Positions 17,141 to 26,049 of a DNA stretch of 64,000 nucleotides are shown piece after piece. The stretch is taken from contig NZ_CP042997.1 of assembly GCF_008087625.1 (NCBI RefSeq), positions 9,610,001 to 9,674,000 on the forward strand, given 5' to 3'. Position numbers and translations under genes: made by a program. The DNA comes from Aquisphaera giovannonii. Lineage in GTDB: Bacteria > Planctomycetota > Planctomycetia > Isosphaerales > Isosphaeraceae. The notes under the pieces were generated by a model. The model ran no database searches and was not told where the DNA came from. It was given only the letters and a program-made list of their open reading frames with translations. How positions within the stretch are numbered: position 1 is the stretch's first letter; the number at the start of each line of letters is the position of its first letter.

Positions 17141-17596
17141 TCACGCGTTCTCGAAGACGGGGATGATGGACAGGGTGTCCCCGCTGGCGAGCGTCCGGGG
17201 GGTGGCGAACGCCTCGGCGCAGATCAGCTTGCCGCTGGTCGCGCCCACGATGAAGTAGCCATAGATCGTGTCGCCGGTCGCCCCGCAGACCCACGTCTGG
17301 GGGGAGGCCCCGTACTGGCTATGGCCGACCTGAGAGCGGGCGGACCATGCCGGCGATCCGCTCGGGGCCTGGCTCACGGGCGTGTTCCAGGTGCTCGCCC
17401 CGATGCTCCGGGTGAGCGTCTTGCGGGCGTAGCTGGTGAACGTCGCCTCCTGGGCGGTATAGGTGGCCGCCGTGTCGGTCTCGGAGGGGGTGATGTTGGC
17501 GTGGAAGAGCCCGAGGAGCCAGTTCTCCAGGGTGCCGCCGCCCAGCAGGTCGGTCAGGAGCTGGACATCGCCTTCGCGTGGGACCAAGAGTGCCAT
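17141..17596 (-). CDS. Small structural protein, phage cassette
   Basis: A 151-residue protein starting MALLVPREGDVQLLTDLLGG. The N-terminus is helical and contains ENWLLGLFHANITPSETDTAATYTAQEATF. The rest is beta-rich and ends IYGYFIVGATSGKLICAEAF...TLSIIPVF. The N-terminal sequence style is familiar from virion proteins in other phage clusters, but I cannot name the family. It lies 18 bp after the putative head-completion gene. A capsid-neck or decoration role is plausible from position. Confidence 0.65.
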   Translation of the reverse strand: MALLVPREGDVQLLTDLLGGGTLENWLLGLFHANITPSETDTAATYTAQEATFTSYARKTLTRSIGASTWNTPVSQAPSGSPAWSARSQVGHSQYGASPQTWVCGATGDTIYGYFIVGATSGKLICAEAFATPRTLASGDTLSIIPVFENA

Positions 17597-17614
17597 GAAT
17601 CGATGACTCCGTGG

Positions 17615-18295
17615 TTATCGGACGATCCGGGTGGAGAGCCAGGTCGAGGTCTTTTCGGCCGTGGCGCCGGGGCCCCAGCGGAGTTGCAGCCTGGCCAGGA
17701 TCTCCCCCAGCTCTTGCTTCGTCTCCGCCAGCTTGAGGGCGAAATCGCCCTGGCTTCCCCGGACCTCGGCCGCGTAGCGGCGGGTGAGCACGGTCAGCAC
17801 GCAGGCCTGCCGGAGGTCCCGCAGGTCGCGAAGGTCGCCGGGGGTCCTGCCCGGCACGAGAGGGTCGATGGAGAGCCTCTGGTTCAGGTCGAAGCTGGCC
17901 TCCTCAATCTGGGGGGCCAGGGTGGTGACCAGGAACTCGACCCCGGAGAGGTCCGCGGCCGGCGACGGCGGTTGTCCCGCGCCGGAGTCGAGCCCCAGTC
18001 GCCGGAGGGTCATCGTGTCGCCTGCGACGGCGTCCACCGCGAACAACTCCCCGCTCCCCTTGAACGTCGTGGTCGGCTTGCTCAGGAGGGCGACGTGCCC
18101 CGGGCCGACGCCCGCCCCGGAGAGGTTGACCGAGGCCGAGCGGAGCACCCACGGGGAGCTCGCCGCCAGGACGCCGTCGTTGCCCCAGGCGAGCTTCTGC
18201 CAGGTTGGGCAAAGGAAGGCGAAGTCGCCGCTGGCGCGCACGGCGAGGTTCTCGTCGGTGGCGTAGACGACCGCCAGGCGATCGGCAGAGGACAT
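17615..18295 (-). CDS. Putative head-completion or connector protein
   Basis: A 226-residue protein. ATG 18295 (MSSADRLAVVYATDENL) has GGAG with a seven-base spacer. An alternative ATG at 18355 would overlap the preceding stop as ATGA and add 20 Pro/Arg-rich residues, so it is possible. The body has beta segments around GSGELFAVDAVAGDTMTLRRLG and a long C-terminal helix (DFALKLAETKQELGEILARL). Alternating strands and a final helix fit a neck or head-tail connector subunit. The functional call is inference from its place downstream of the capsid. Confidence 0.6.
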   Translation of the reverse strand: MSSADRLAVVYATDENLAVRASGDFAFLCPTWQKLAWGNDGVLAASSPWVLRSASVNLSGAGVGPGHVALLSKPTTTFKGSGELFAVDAVAGDTMTLRRLGLDSGAGQPPSPAADLSGVEFLVTTLAPQIEEASFDLNQRLSIDPLVPGRTPGDLRDLRDLRQACVLTVLTRRYAAEVRGSQGDFALKLAETKQELGEILARLQLRWGPGATAEKTSTWLSTRIVR

Positions 18296-18354
18296 CGAAT
18301 CTCTCCGGAGGGGCGGGGGACGCGGGGGCGGCGGAGCATCGCCGCCGGATGCCA

Positions 18355-19089
18355 TCACGGCCAGGTGCGTGAGGGGACGGCGTGGCCCACGGTCGAGTAC
18401 TTGTAGGAGACCGTTCCGGGGTTGAGCAGCACCAGCGATGCGGCTTCCCTCGCGGCCTGCGCCCACACGGCGAAGACCGCGGCCCATTGCTGGGCGGCCA
18501 GCCGCCCGTCCTTGCGGCCGATGGCCGCGCCCCGCAGGAGCGTGGAGAGGAACGCCGAGTAGTTCTTGAAGGCCTGATCCCCGGAGCTTCCGCGATAGCT
18601 GCGGATCTTGTCGGCGACCGAGAGGGCGCCCGTCGTGTTGGCGGGGGTGGGGATGGCCGAGGGGTCGGACCCGGTCGCCGAGGACATCGCGAACGAGGTG
18701 GACGTGATGCCGGTGGCGTAGAGCGACAGGGGGCCCGTGGGGTTGTTCGCGGCCGTCGCATAGAGCCAGATCTCGTCCGCCCCGGCCGGCAGGGCGGGGA
18801 GGGTCACCGTGGCGACCTGCCCGGCAGCGACCGTGAACGTGGCCGACTGCCCGCCGGCGAGGGACTCGCCGAACGCGTCGCGGAACGTGTAGGCCACCTG
18901 GTACGTGCCCGCGGCGAGCGAGCCGCCGGTCCCGCCCACGCTGACGGTGGCCGCCACGGACGGATTGGCGACCGGCCCGTTGGCGGCGATCAGGTTGTCG
19001 ATCAGGACGGAATAGCCGCCCGATTGGAACTGGGCGAACGTCGTACCCGACGGCTGGATCACCGGGGCGACATACGTATCATTTGGCAT
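18355..19089 (-). CDS. Capsid-proximal protein with Ig-like segment
   Basis: A 244-residue protein starting MPNDTYVAPVIQPSGTTFAQF. The N-terminal half reads as an Ig-like sandwich (GTYQVAYTFRDAFGESLAGG, then TVAAGQVATVTLPALPAGAD). The C-terminal third is helical (QAFKNYSAFLSTLLRGAAIG; WAAVFAVWAQAAREAASLVL). Phage hypothetical proteins with this layout often lie just after the capsid gene and act as decoration or neck proteins. No enzyme motif is seen. It follows the 105-residue gene by 48 bp. Confidence 0.65.
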   Translation of the reverse strand: MPNDTYVAPVIQPSGTTFAQFQSGGYSVLIDNLIAANGPVANPSVAATVSVGGTGGSLAAGTYQVAYTFRDAFGESLAGGQSATFTVAAGQVATVTLPALPAGADEIWLYATAANNPTGPLSLYATGITSTSFAMSSATGSDPSAIPTPANTTGALSVADKIRSYRGSSGDQAFKNYSAFLSTLLRGAAIGRKDGRLAAQQWAAVFAVWAQAAREAASLVLLNPGTVSYKYSTVGHAVPSRTWP

Positions 19090-19137
19090 GGGTTAGGCCT
19101 CGTGGAGTGTTCGCGGGGTGAGCGGTTCGAAGGATCT

Positions 19138-19455
19138 TCAGCGCTTCCCCGGCCGCCTGGCGGCGCCCGCCACCTCCGGGCCGGCCTTCCCAGGCAGCGG
19201 GATTCCGAGCTCGGAGGCGGTCTCCTCGACGGCCGCGTCGATGCCTTCCAGCGCGACGGCCAGGGAGTCCCGGATCGCGAAGACGTGATCCAGCAACTGC
19301 CGCCGGCTGCTCCCCTCGAGCCGGGGGAGCTGCCCCAGCGCGTCCTGGACTTGCTTGCAGTGCCAGAGCTCGCCGGCGCGGCCGAGGTGGTGCAGGTCGC
19401 GGCCGCGGGCCACGCGCTCGATGAATGGCCGGAGGCCGGGGAAGACGTAAGGCAT
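19138..19455 (-). CDS. Small helical protein after major capsid
   Basis: A 105-residue protein starting MPYVFPGLRPFIERVARG. It is predominantly helical: GELWHCKQVQDALGQL, RRQLLDHVFAIRDSLAVALEG and AAVEETASELGIPL. The C-terminus is basic (RRPGKR). It sits 129 bp downstream of the major capsid gene. Small helical proteins here include head-tail connectors, but nothing distinctive allows a family name. Confidence 0.6.
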   Translation of the reverse strand: MPYVFPGLRPFIERVARGRDLHHLGRAGELWHCKQVQDALGQLPRLEGSSRRQLLDHVFAIRDSLAVALEGIDAAVEETASELGIPLPGKAGPEVAGAARRPGKR

Positions 19456-19584
19456 GACGGGATCTCTGCGGATTGTGGGTCGATCACTCGCGGCGGATGG
19501 ATGCGACCTCGGGTCGCGGCTGCCGGCGCCGAGGGGGCGGGCCCGCCTCCGTGCGGGCCCGGCTTACGGGGTCGGGGAGGGGCG

Positions 19585-20721
19585 TCAGGAGGCCGCGAAG
19601 GCCGTCACGCCGCTGACGCAGGCGTGGTGCGCCTCGTTGTCCACCTCGACGGCCCCCTCCATGATGATGTCGCCCTCGAACGCGTCGCCGCGGCTGCCCC
19701 GGGGCTTGTCGATCATCGCCCGCTTCAGGCGGATTCGCACCTCGGAGTCGCTCAGGCAGATGGCCGTCCCGGGGCGGAGCAGCGGGGCCGGGATGATCGA
19801 GATGCCGGAGAGGAACGGCGCCTCGAAGAGGTCGATCGGCGTCCCGAACACGTTCGAGCCGGCGTTCAGCCGCATCGCCGCATGGCCCCAGACCGCCATG
19901 CCGGAGAGGAAATCCGTGCTCACCAGGAGCACCGACGGATTGCCGCCGCCGTTGAAGCAGGCCTGGAGGGTGTCGCGGATCAGGTCGCTCGGCTTGTAGG
20001 CCGCGGCGTTGGTCGGCGACGCGACGTTGTTGGTCTGCAGCAGGCTGAAGATGCCCTTCATCAGCGGCCGGCTGGTGGACGCGGAGAGGCCGACGCCCTT
20101 GCCGTAGTAGCAGGCGCTCTCGAAGTCGTCCATGACGTGCTGGATCGCGAGCATCCGGTCCCTGTCCAGCGGGGTCGCGAAGCCGGTGGCATAGTTGACG
20201 TCCGACTGCAGCGAGCCGCCCACCTGGTAGGCGTGCTGCACGGTCTGGCAGTACTGCGTGACCGCCTGGGGGATGCGGCTGACGCTCTGGATGTTCAGCT
20301 CGGCGCCCGTGCGGCTGTTGCTGACGAGGTACACCGGCAGGGCGTCGTTGTGGCTGGCGGCGGCGGTGCCGGCGTAGCCGCGGGTGACGGTCAGGACGTT
20401 GCCGCTGATGGCCGTCACCAGGATGTACTCGTTCTCGATCTGGACCACGTCGCCGGTGTCGAAGATCGAGCCGTCCGCGACCGTGACCGTCGAGGCGGCG
20501 CTCGCCAGCGTCCCGCCGTTGTTCATGGGGTTCGACCGCGGCCGGTAGTTGTCGTTGGTGATCAGGAACTGGGGCGCGCCGGTGGGCAGCTTCGGCAGAC
20601 GCGAGACCAGGGGCGTGCGGTTCACGAACCAGTTGATCGCGACGCCGAAGACGTCGTTGGGGATCACGCCGGCGTTGAACGCGGAGAAGGGAGTCAGCGG
20701 TCCACCTTCATAGAGAGGCAT
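19585..20721 (-). CDS. Major capsid protein, SU10 (DUF5309-like) type
   Basis: A 378-residue protein that forms the icosahedral shell by inference. The N-terminus (PNDVFGVAINWFVNRTPLVSRLPKLP) and later NRTGAEL-like/VQHAYQVGGSLQSDVNYATG and ERMLAIQHVMDDFESACYYG-like segments fit the SU10-type major head protein family of HK97-fold capsids. Residues about 69-133 are an inserted beta module (GDVVQIENEYILVTAISGN then VTRGYAGTAAASHNDA). The strong AAGGAG site six bases before ATG 20721 fits high expression. A coiled-coil scaffold lies upstream, and no prohead protease is seen nearby. Confidence 0.85.
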   Translation of the reverse strand: MPLYEGGPLTPFSAFNAGVIPNDVFGVAINWFVNRTPLVSRLPKLPTGAPQFLITNDNYRPRSNPMNNGGTLASAASTVTVADGSIFDTGDVVQIENEYILVTAISGNVLTVTRGYAGTAAASHNDALPVYLVSNSRTGAELNIQSVSRIPQAVTQYCQTVQHAYQVGGSLQSDVNYATGFATPLDRDRMLAIQHVMDDFESACYYGKGVGLSASTSRPLMKGIFSLLQTNNVASPTNAAAYKPSDLIRDTLQACFNGGGNPSVLLVSTDFLSGMAVWGHAAMRLNAGSNVFGTPIDLFEAPFLSGISIIPAPLLRPGTAICLSDSEVRIRLKRAMIDKPRGSRGDAFEGDIIMEGAVEVDNEAHHACVSGVTAFAAS

Positions 20722-20837
20722 GAAGAACTCCTTGAGTGTAATTAGGATTCGGGCCGGCGGTCATCCCGGCACGGGCGGCCGGGGCCGTGCTCGGGCAGGG
20801 TCGGGGATGGACGATCGGGGGCCTCGCGGCCCGGCGC

Positions 20838-21521
20838 TCAGCCGCGGGGCCGCAATCCGAACGACTGGTACTGGTTCTGCCGGCTCCGCCAGTCGGCGAC
20901 GATCGCGTCCAGCGACCCGGGCTGCGAGGACTGCGGGTTCGCGGGCGGGCGGGTCCCGTCGGTGCCGGCCCCGCCGCGTGAGGACGGCGCGAAGAAGATC
21001 GCGAACTGGGGGGAATCCAGGCGGTCGCGGAGGGCCTCGGAGGCGGACCGGCCGGTCGCCCGCTCGCGGACGACGAGCGCCCCGGACGCGTCCCGGGCGG
21101 TCTCGAAGTCGTCCTGGAGGAGGCGACGGACCATCAGCGCCGTGGCGGCCCTCTGCTCGGCGGTCTCGCCGAGGAACGAGCGGCCCTCGAAGGACTCGGC
21201 GATCACGGCGGCCTTGCGCTCGGCGTGGACCTGCTGCTCGAGCTGCGAGTAGCGAGCGGTGGCCTCGGCGTGCTTCTGCTCCCAGCTCTTGCGCTGCTGG
21301 GTCAGGGCTTCCTCGACCTGGCCCTTCTCGGCCAGGGCCCGCAGCCGCTCCGCCTCCTTGGCCTCGATGGCCGCCTGCTGCGCCTTGCGGACCTCGTCGA
21401 GCTGCTGCTCGAGCGTCCGGAGCCGCTGGTATTCCTCCACGCTCAGGTGGATCGACGGCGGCGCCGCCTGCGGGCCGGCGGCCGGGCTCGGATTCGGTGC
21501 GCTAAACGATGGCTCGCTCAC
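20838..21521 (-). CDS. Capsid scaffolding protein (coiled coil)
   Basis: A 227-residue protein starting at GTG 21521, with GGAG upstream. A long charged coiled coil spans about residues 28-110 (LEQQLDEVRKAQQAAIEAKE, then QQRKSWEQKHAEATARYSQL). It is followed by an Arg-rich stretch and an acidic-to-Gln/Ser-rich tail ending in QYQSFGLRPRG. Being charged, helical and placed between portal and major capsid genes is the classic signature of phage scaffolding proteins, which direct shell assembly and then leave. A short helix near the C-terminus would bind capsid subunits. Confidence 0.75.
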   Translation of the reverse strand: MSEPSFSAPNPSPAAGPQAAPPSIHLSVEEYQRLRTLEQQLDEVRKAQQAAIEAKEAERLRALAEKGQVEEALTQQRKSWEQKHAEATARYSQLEQQVHAERKAAVIAESFEGRSFLGETAEQRAATALMVRRLLQDDFETARDASGALVVRERATGRSASEALRDRLDSPQFAIFFAPSSRGGAGTDGTRPPANPQSSQPGSLDAIVADWRSRQNQYQSFGLRPRG

Positions 21522-21592
21522 GGTTCGGCTCCGATGCGGTGTTCCGCGACGGCCGCGGGGCCGCCGAGGGGATCAGCGTGGACGGGATGGCT

Positions 21593-23272
21593 TCAGGCCT
21601 CGCGGCGGGGCCCGGCCCCGACCCGCGGGCGGGACGGGGCCGGGCCGGGATTCGCCCCGTCGGCGGCCTCTTCCGCGGGGCCGTCCGACGCGCGGGCCTC
21701 GAGGTAGGCCGCGATCTCGGCGTCGAAGCCCGCGTAGTCCGCGTCCTCGAGGCCGGGGAGCATGAGGCGGACGAGCTTCCGCAGCAGCTCGGACTCGGTC
21801 GCCGGCGCGTTCCCGGCGTCCGCCACGATGCCCTGGAACTGGGCGATCGCCCGGGCGAGCTCCTCGGCCGTGAAGAGGTCGAACTGGGTCGGGTAGTTCA
21901 CCCGCACCGCCGCCGCGTCGCCGCGGGGCCTGCCGTCATCCAGCACCAGGAGCGCCAGCTCGGCGACCTGCCTCTCGGCCCGGCCCAGCATCGAGGCGAT
22001 CTTGCCCAGCAGGTCGTTCCCGGCGGCCTGATCCAGGCGCTTGGAGATCCCGCTCTGGCCCACCGTCGAGCCCGAGGTGCCGGCGCCGCCGGCGGGCTTC
22101 ATGAGCAGCGCCGCGCGATCCGCGGCGTCGCGCAGGTCCGCCTTGTTGAGGCGGATCGACTCCGCGCCCTCCTTCGGGAAGGGGACGACGTCGAAGCCCT
22201 CGTAGGTCGCGCCGGAACCGCCGGTGTTCTTCTTCTTGGGCAGCAGCCAGTTGGGCCCGATCGGCACCGTGCCGTCCGCCTGGACATAGTCCTCGGGCCC
22301 CTGGAGCAGCGGATGAGCCTGGGTCGTGTCCGACAGGATCAGCTCGCTGTCCCGGTTGTAGAATTCCCTCTGGATCTCCGCGATGGATTCGTACCTGGGC
22401 AGGCCGATGTTCCGGCTTCGCGGGCGGCGGCGGTCGAAGACACGGATAATCGGGACGCGGCCGTAGGGATGCGGCGTGGGGCCGCGGACGAGCTCGCCGG
22501 ATTCGCCGTAGATCGCCCAGCTGCGAGCGTCCCAGAACCGCCACCGGACCTCGCCGCCGTCGGCGACCTCCCGGACGAGGCATTCGGCGTAGCCGCCGAG
22601 CCGGTCGAGCGACCACCAGACGAGGTTCTCCGGCAGGATGTAGGACGCGACGCAGGAGTCCAGGCCCAGCCGGACCTCGTCCGCCCTGCTCCGCACCTCC
22701 TCGCCGTCGGGCACCGCCGGATGGTCGACGATGATGTCGAGCTGGCCGAGGACCAGCAGCAGCGGCGCGATGGTGCCGGCCATCCAGTCGTCGATGGTGC
22801 CCCCCCGGCCGTCCACGTTCCGCCACCAGGCCACCAGACGCTCGGGCCCTTCGCGGTGCACCTCGCGGCCGTAGATGCGCGCCAGGTGCGCCTCGGCGGC
22901 CTCGGCCACGAAGGTGGGCACCGGGGTCCTGGCGCGACGCAGCTCGTAGTCGTCGTCCGTGGCCTGGGCGGCCTGGTCGGTACCCGGCGGCCTCCCGGCC
23001 TGCGGGGCGGCCGCCTCGAAGGATGAGGGGTACTCCCGCTTGTGCCGGATCAGGTTGCGGATGGGCATCCCCTGGGGATCGAACCCGTAGACGGCCATGC
23101 GGTACGCCTCGCCCCCCTCCCACGAGTCGAGCAGCCAGCGCCAGCGGAGCTGATGCATGAGCCATTCCGGGTGCGGGCGATCGACGATCCTGCCGTCGGG
23201 GAGCTTGAGGCGGGGCATCCCCGCCGGCCCGTTCATGCAGGCCAGGATCGCCGAGTTGGGTGCGAGTGCCAT
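21593..23272 (-). CDS. Portal protein
   Basis: A 559-residue protein expected to form the dodecameric ring at one capsid vertex. Position directly after TerL, length, and internal features fit: an N-terminal alpha/beta domain (LMHQLRWRWLLDSWEGGEAY), a clip-like centre (VRWRFWDARSWAIYGESG), the stem and crown helices (RYESIAEIQREFYNRDSELI; AADRAALLMKPAGGAGTSGS), and a late QFQGIVADAGNAPATESELL helix. The C-terminal 35 residues are Pro/Arg/Ala-rich and disordered. It overlaps no neighbour, lying 95 bp after TerL. The family assignment is by features and synteny. Confidence 0.85.
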   Translation of the reverse strand: MALAPNSAILACMNGPAGMPRLKLPDGRIVDRPHPEWLMHQLRWRWLLDSWEGGEAYRMAVYGFDPQGMPIRNLIRHKREYPSSFEAAAPQAGRPPGTDQAAQATDDDYELRRARTPVPTFVAEAAEAHLARIYGREVHREGPERLVAWWRNVDGRGGTIDDWMAGTIAPLLLVLGQLDIIVDHPAVPDGEEVRSRADEVRLGLDSCVASYILPENLVWWSLDRLGGYAECLVREVADGGEVRWRFWDARSWAIYGESGELVRGPTPHPYGRVPIIRVFDRRRPRSRNIGLPRYESIAEIQREFYNRDSELILSDTTQAHPLLQGPEDYVQADGTVPIGPNWLLPKKKNTGGSGATYEGFDVVPFPKEGAESIRLNKADLRDAADRAALLMKPAGGAGTSGSTVGQSGISKRLDQAAGNDLLGKIASMLGRAERQVAELALLVLDDGRPRGDAAAVRVNYPTQFDLFTAEELARAIAQFQGIVADAGNAPATESELLRKLVRLMLPGLEDADYAGFDAEIAAYLEARASDGPAEEAADGANPGPAPSRPRVGAGPRREA

Positions 23273-23367
23273 GGTGTCGTTGCGTCCGGCTGGGGAGGAT
23301 TCGGGCGATGGCTACGGCGGCGACGATGAGCGTCGATGCGGAACGATACCGGGCCCGGCGGCGGGCC

Positions 23368-24984
23368 TCAGAAGACGCGGCCGGCCCGCGCCCGGGGGAG
23401 CGTCCTTGCGGCCCCCTGGTCCTCGGGCAGGCTCAGCTTCAGCCCGCCCCGAAGGGCGTCGACCAGGTCCTCGTGGGGGTGCTGGGGGTCGGCCGGGTAG
23501 TCCATCCATTGCCCGCCGCGGCGGGCCCGGGCGTAGCTGCGCAGTGCGACGTCGAGGCCGCGACAGCGGGGGTGGAGGATGAGCCGGGCCCCGCCGTCGG
23601 CCGACCGCACGAGGTTCTCGATGAGCCCGAGCCCGTCGTTCACGCACCCCGGGTACTTGGGCCACGAGAGGATGCCCCCCTCGCCGTGCAGGCCGCACCG
23701 CAGGTACTCGGCGATGACGGTGGGCCCCACCGGGTTGCGGGCACCGCCCGCGGAATCCGTCGATACGATGCGGCGGGCGCCGCCGCAGAGCTCGTCCGCC
23801 AGGGCCCGGATCTCCATGGCGCAGGCCTCGGCGGTGCGGCCCTCGGCCAGGTAGTCGGCGAACACGTGGACGCGGAAGGGCTGCGAGCCGCGGGCATTCG
23901 CCCGGGACGCGGGGACCACCTGGAAGAACACCGCACCCGTGAACACGCCGCTGTCGACCGCGATGTGGACGGGGAGGGCCGGGTCGTACTCGGCGGACTC
24001 GCCGACGTTCGCCGCCGGGTCGTACTGGCTGAACCAGACGCCGTCGGCCTTGGGGCCCAGGCACAGGTAGTCGCTGGCGAAGACGCGGGCGGACAGCCCC
24101 TTGACCTTCTGGATCAGCGCGTCGATGGCGTAGTGGCCCCGGCTCCGCTTGGCCTTCGGCCGCCAGCCCGGGCTGCCGTCGCGGTCTTGGTGGCACCAGG
24201 TCACGAGCGGGCACTGCGGGCAGCGTTCCAGGTTCACGCCGCTCCTCTCCGCCGGGCAACGCTCGAGGACCTCGAAGATGCACCAGGTGAAGACGGGGAA
24301 CTCGCCGCCGCGGCCGCGGTCGATCAGGGACGCCATCGGCCCCCCCAGGCGGTGCCACGTGGACGTCATCAGCACGCTGGAGCGGATGCCGCGTATCTCC
24401 ATCGCCATGCCCAGCGCCGACTCGCGGATGTCCGGGGCCATCTCGTCCACCTCGTCCAGCTTCAGGCTGGCGACGTGGGGCCCGCGGACGCTCGTGAGGC
24501 TGGCCGCCAGGATCGACACCCGGGAGCCGTTGACGTAGTCGGCCTCGGTCTTGTGCAGCTTCCGGATGGCCTCGCGGTCGCTGCCGTAGTCCCCCTCGCC
24601 GCTCACGACGGCCTCGGCGATCGCCCTGTATATCTGCTCGGACTGGGCCCTCGACCCCCCCAGGATTCGGGTCTCGTGCCGCGAGTGGAACCGGCTGGCC
24701 AGGTGCGTGTCGATCGCCGAGAGGAACGACTTGCCGCTGCCCCTGGGCCCGTGCCAGAGCGCCAGCGAGGGCCGCTCCAGCACCTGGTGGGCGAAGAGCT
24801 CCAGCGGCGCGTGGTGCCCCTTGCACACCGCCCGCCCGGGGATCGACAAGCCTAGGAAGTGGTGGACCCAGCCGGCCAGCTCGTCGGGCGTCCGGGGGCG
24901 CCGGTTGCGGACGGCCTCGAGCACCCGGCCCTCCGGCCTCTTAGCCCGCGCCGGTGTTGTCGTCGCTTCCCGGTTCATCGTCAT
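23368..24984 (-). CDS. terL: Terminase large subunit
   Basis: A 538-residue DNA-packaging ATPase and nuclease. Walker A is GPRGSGKS (79-86), and Walker B is LKLDEVDEM with Asp177 and Glu178. The RNase H-like nuclease has acidic residues in HIAVDSG (Asp344), STDSAGG (Asp410) and HEDLVDALRGG (Asp506/509). Between the two domains lies a four-Cys cluster (ERCPAE, ERCPQCPLVTWC, residues 243-264) that could bind zinc. That cluster is unusual for terminases. It overlaps the upstream small gene by 45 bp. It pumps DNA into the prohead through the adjacent portal. Confidence 0.93.
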   Translation of the reverse strand: MTMNREATTTPARAKRPEGRVLEAVRNRRPRTPDELAGWVHHFLGLSIPGRAVCKGHHAPLELFAHQVLERPSLALWHGPRGSGKSFLSAIDTHLASRFHSRHETRILGGSRAQSEQIYRAIAEAVVSGEGDYGSDREAIRKLHKTEADYVNGSRVSILAASLTSVRGPHVASLKLDEVDEMAPDIRESALGMAMEIRGIRSSVLMTSTWHRLGGPMASLIDRGRGGEFPVFTWCIFEVLERCPAERSGVNLERCPQCPLVTWCHQDRDGSPGWRPKAKRSRGHYAIDALIQKVKGLSARVFASDYLCLGPKADGVWFSQYDPAANVGESAEYDPALPVHIAVDSGVFTGAVFFQVVPASRANARGSQPFRVHVFADYLAEGRTAEACAMEIRALADELCGGARRIVSTDSAGGARNPVGPTVIAEYLRCGLHGEGGILSWPKYPGCVNDGLGLIENLVRSADGGARLILHPRCRGLDVALRSYARARRGGQWMDYPADPQHPHEDLVDALRGGLKLSLPEDQGAARTLPRARAGRVF

Positions 24985-25345
24985 CCCCGCCGTCGCGATC
25001 GATCGCCAGGTACATCCGCGCCATGTCTTCGGTCAGCAGCCCGTCGTCCGCATCGGGGGCCACGCCGGCCTCGCAAGGCGCGCCTTCCAGCGGCGTCCCC
25101 ATCTCCCTGATGGCCTTGAGCCCGCCGCGGAGGGCCGGCCCTACGGCCTGATCGATCAGCCTCCTGCGGCATGATCGGGCGGCGGCGGGGTCGTATGTCC
25201 CGAGGAGGGCATGCCGCAGCCGCGGCGGACCCGGAAAGCCCCTGACCAGGAGCAGTACTCCCGGCGCCCCGGGGGGCCAGCGGCCCCCCGGGGGGGGCGG
25301 CGGGGAGGCCCCGGGGATGCGGGCCGCCCTGCGTCGGGTGGCCAT
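24941..25345 (-). CDS. Hypothetical protein upstream of terL, possible small terminase
   Basis: A 134-residue protein starting MATRRRAARIPGASP; its ATG overlaps the preceding stop as ATGA. After a basic, Pro-rich N-terminus, the core reads LGTYDPAAARSCRRRLIDQA and GLKAIREMGTPLEG. It ends in an acidic tail (DGGDDDEPGSDDNTGAG) that overlaps the start of terL. The slot just before terL often encodes the small terminase. No helix-turn-helix is evident, so the assignment is weak. Confidence 0.5.
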   Translation of the reverse strand: MATRRRAARIPGASPPPPPGGRWPPGAPGVLLLVRGFPGPPRLRHALLGTYDPAAARSCRRRLIDQAVGPALRGGLKAIREMGTPLEGAPCEAGVAPDADDGLLTEDMARMYLAIDRDGGDDDEPGSDDNTGAG

Positions 25346-25587
25346 CAGCGGGGCACCGGCTTGGCGGGCGGGAGGGCCCGGGACGACGGGGGGCGTATCG
25401 CCCTCATGACCGCATCCCGAACGGCCGCCTCGCGCCGGAACCCCTCGCGGACCTCGCGGAGTACGTCGCGATGCCACCGCTCCGACCTCGCCAGCGTGAA
25501 GGCCATCCAGAGAATGGTCACGGCCAACACCAGCACCGAGACGAGCTGCGTCTTTCGGCGGCCCCACCACCTGCAGTAATTAAGCAT
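25345..25587 (-). CDS. Small single-pass membrane protein
   Basis: An 80-residue protein. A single membrane segment (TQLVSVLVLAVTILWMAFTL, residues 14-33) follows a basic N-terminus. A charged amphipathic helix (SERWHRDVLREVREGFRREA) and a Pro-rich tail come next. Its ATG lies within the end of the preceding gene (8-bp overlap, TAA inside), and its stop overlaps the next ATG. One-pass membrane proteins in this position can be spanin- or holin-related. Function is inferred from the cluster. Confidence 0.6.
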   Translation of the reverse strand: MLNYCRWWGRRKTQLVSVLVLAVTILWMAFTLARSERWHRDVLREVREGFRREAAVRDAVMRAIRPPSSRALPPAKPVPR

Positions 25588-25957
25588 CGCGGTACTCCGT
25601 CTCGCTGTTGTCGGCTTCGTCGGCCCGGATCTCTGGGATCGCAGGCAAGGTGGGCACGGCGTCGTGGGCCGCCCTCGCCCAGGCGTACAGGGCCTGGACC
25701 GAGGCGGAGGACCGGCTGTTCCTCAGCTTGAGCCTCAGCACGCACACCTCGTGGTCACGCTGCTTCTGCCGGTCGGACCAGTAGTCCTTGGAGAAGGCCG
25801 AGATGGCCGCGACGAGGCCCGCGCCCCCCAGCAAGAACGAGCCGGTATTCACCGAGGAGTCCGCCGAGGTGGCCTCGGCGATCACCGCCGCGCCCGTCGC
25901 CAGCAGGCCGCCCACGAGCGTGGCCGACCTGAGGGTCACTTCCGGTAGAGAACTCAT
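25580..25957 (-). CDS. Two-helix membrane protein, lysis-module candidate
   Basis: A 125-residue protein. Two hydrophobic segments (TLVGGLLATGAAVIAEA and GSFLLGGAGLVAAISAF) in the first half suggest a hairpin in the membrane. A soluble charged C-terminal half (KQRDHEVCVLRLKLRNSRSS, then YAWARAAHDAVPTLPAIPEI) follows. ATG 25957 is preferred over an upstream GTG at 25963. The holin-like topology, small size and neighbouring membrane proteins support a lysis role, though this remains inference. Confidence 0.55.
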   Translation of the reverse strand: MSSLPEVTLRSATLVGGLLATGAAVIAEATSADSSVNTGSFLLGGAGLVAAISAFSKDYWSDRQKQRDHEVCVLRLKLRNSRSSASVQALYAWARAAHDAVPTLPAIPEIRADEADNSETEYRDA

Positions 25958-26049
25958 GCCCACTGTCCCTTGATGCGGGGAGCGAAGTCAGGCCTCGATG
26001 CGCCGGCGGTCCCCCGCCCCGCCGACGCGACGCCCGGGCCGGCTGACGC

